From: Bradyrhizobium erythrophlei
GTDB taxonomy: Bacteria > Pseudomonadota > Alphaproteobacteria > Rhizobiales > Xanthobacteraceae
Direction: 5' to 3'
DNA length: 64,000 nucleotides
NCBI GenBank assembly: GCA_900129675.1
Contig: FSRD01000001.1
Location: forward strand, 423,501 to 487,500
Shown: in pieces, positions 63,679-64,000 of the stretch
How positions within the stretch are numbered: the stretch's first letter is position 1
How the letters are laid out: each line of letters opens with the position of its first letter
The notes under the pieces: model-generated
Told to the model about the DNA's origin: nothing
Seen by the model: the letters and a program-made list of their open reading frames with translations, nothing else
Database searches by the model: none
Made by a program: the position numbers and the translations under genes

Positions 63679-64000
63679 ATGAAGGGATTATTTGCGGCAT
63701 CCCGTCACCGCTATCTTGGGATTCCGGCAGCGATCATTTCGATCTACGTACTGGTCAGCTATCTGGTTTTGCCGGCAACCTGGACCCGGGTCGAACATGA
63801 GCCCGGTCTGTCAAAGCGGGCGATGGTGACGTCGACGGCGCAGGGAATACCCGGGGGACCCATCAACGTCGGCCTGATCGGGAGCCGAGAGGATGTGGTT
63901 TCGGCGTTTCATGCCGCCGGGTGGTATCCGGCCGATCCCGTTACGTTGCGGAGCAGCGTGGAAATCATTGGAAGCGTGCTACTCGATCGCGCATACAACG
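63679..64000 (+). CDS. LssY C-terminal domain protein, start only
   Basis: 107 residues seen; the gene runs out of the window. GGAAGG lies ten bases before the ATG. A membrane helix at about 15-35 (IPAAIISIYVLVSYLVL) is followed by GGPINVGLIGSREDVVSAFH and AAGWYPADPVTLRSSVEI, the LssY_C domain start. The family is linked to type I secretion loci in Legionella, but its role is unclear. Confidence 0.85.
   Translation, partial: MKGLFAASRHRYLGIPAAIISIYVLVSYLVLPATWTRVEHEPGLSKRAMVTSTAQGIPGGPINVGLIGSREDVVSAFHAAGWYPADPVTLRSSVEIIGSVLLDRAYN

Overview
The window reads as chromosome of an alphaproteobacterium of the Bradyrhizobium/Rhodopseudomonas group (Nitrobacteraceae). The signs are high GC, perfect FixK/FNR-type boxes (TTGAT-N4-ATCAA) before small exported proteins, FixJ-type regulator remnants, a Bradyrhizobium-style 25-kDa outer-membrane barrel protein, and several families of short dispersed repeats typical of that group. 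The assignment is inference from gene and repeat character, not from a search.

Layout. 1-6.4 kb: an anaerobic formate/pyruvate cluster, all on the + strand: the end of pflB, pflA, an AspT-like antiporter with two RCK_C domains, a FocA/NirC formate channel, an enoyl-ACP reductase with an unexplained ~90-residue N-terminal extension, then a DUF808 membrane protein. 6.5-18 kb: a signalling and small-secreted-protein region (exported-sensor histidine kinase, PilZ protein, receiver-only regulator, small Tat/Sec proteins, outer-membrane barrel). It has two perfect and one near-perfect FixK boxes and at least three decayed genes (carbonic anhydrase, hemerythrin, FixJ-type regulator), so it looks like an eroding low-oxygen regulon. 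18.1-23.2 kb: a 2283-bp two-gene mobile element of unfamiliar type, then an ISNCY-like insertion sequence. 23.6-32.7 kb: a probable defence island with an HNH-NACHT STAND protein (1469 aa) divergent from an unknown 337-aa protein, followed by a two-gene CBASS-like operon (patatin phospholipase plus CD-NTase with C-terminal sensor domain). The CBASS-like pair lies between two direct copies of a ~240-bp repeat that ends in a tRNA 3'-end-like sequence; further copies lie at 9.6 and 36.7 kb. 33.4-36.3 kb: a decayed FAD monooxygenase and a frameshifted fusion of a periplasmic-binding domain with a pentameric ligand-gated ion channel. 36.9-44.6 kb: an ~8-kb integrated element with tyrosine integrase, HTH proteins, VapE-type primase-helicase, small terminase subunit, iterons and no capsid or tail genes; this is the gene content of a phage satellite. 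44.9-55.7 kb: ordinary housekeeping and conserved hypothetical genes (Nudix, PaaI thioesterase, aldo/keto reductase, TPR protein, serine hydrolase, possible kinase-fold exported protein, MltB-like transglycosylase) with group-typical palindromic repeats. 55.76-58.04 kb: a second, nearly identical copy of the 2283-bp element. 58.5-64 kb: higBA, small exported proteins, an acyltransferase set between ~235-bp direct repeats, an AraC-type regulator and the start of an LssY-C protein.

How the genes fit together: PflA activates PflB, which makes formate; FocA moves formate across the membrane; the antiporter is probably co-expressed. In the defence island, the CD-NTase would make a nucleotide signal that activates the patatin phospholipase, while the HNH-NACHT protein would sense and cut by itself or with its divergent neighbour. 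Several reading-frame breaks fall in five-G runs or are single-base changes, so some apparent pseudogenes could be sequence errors.
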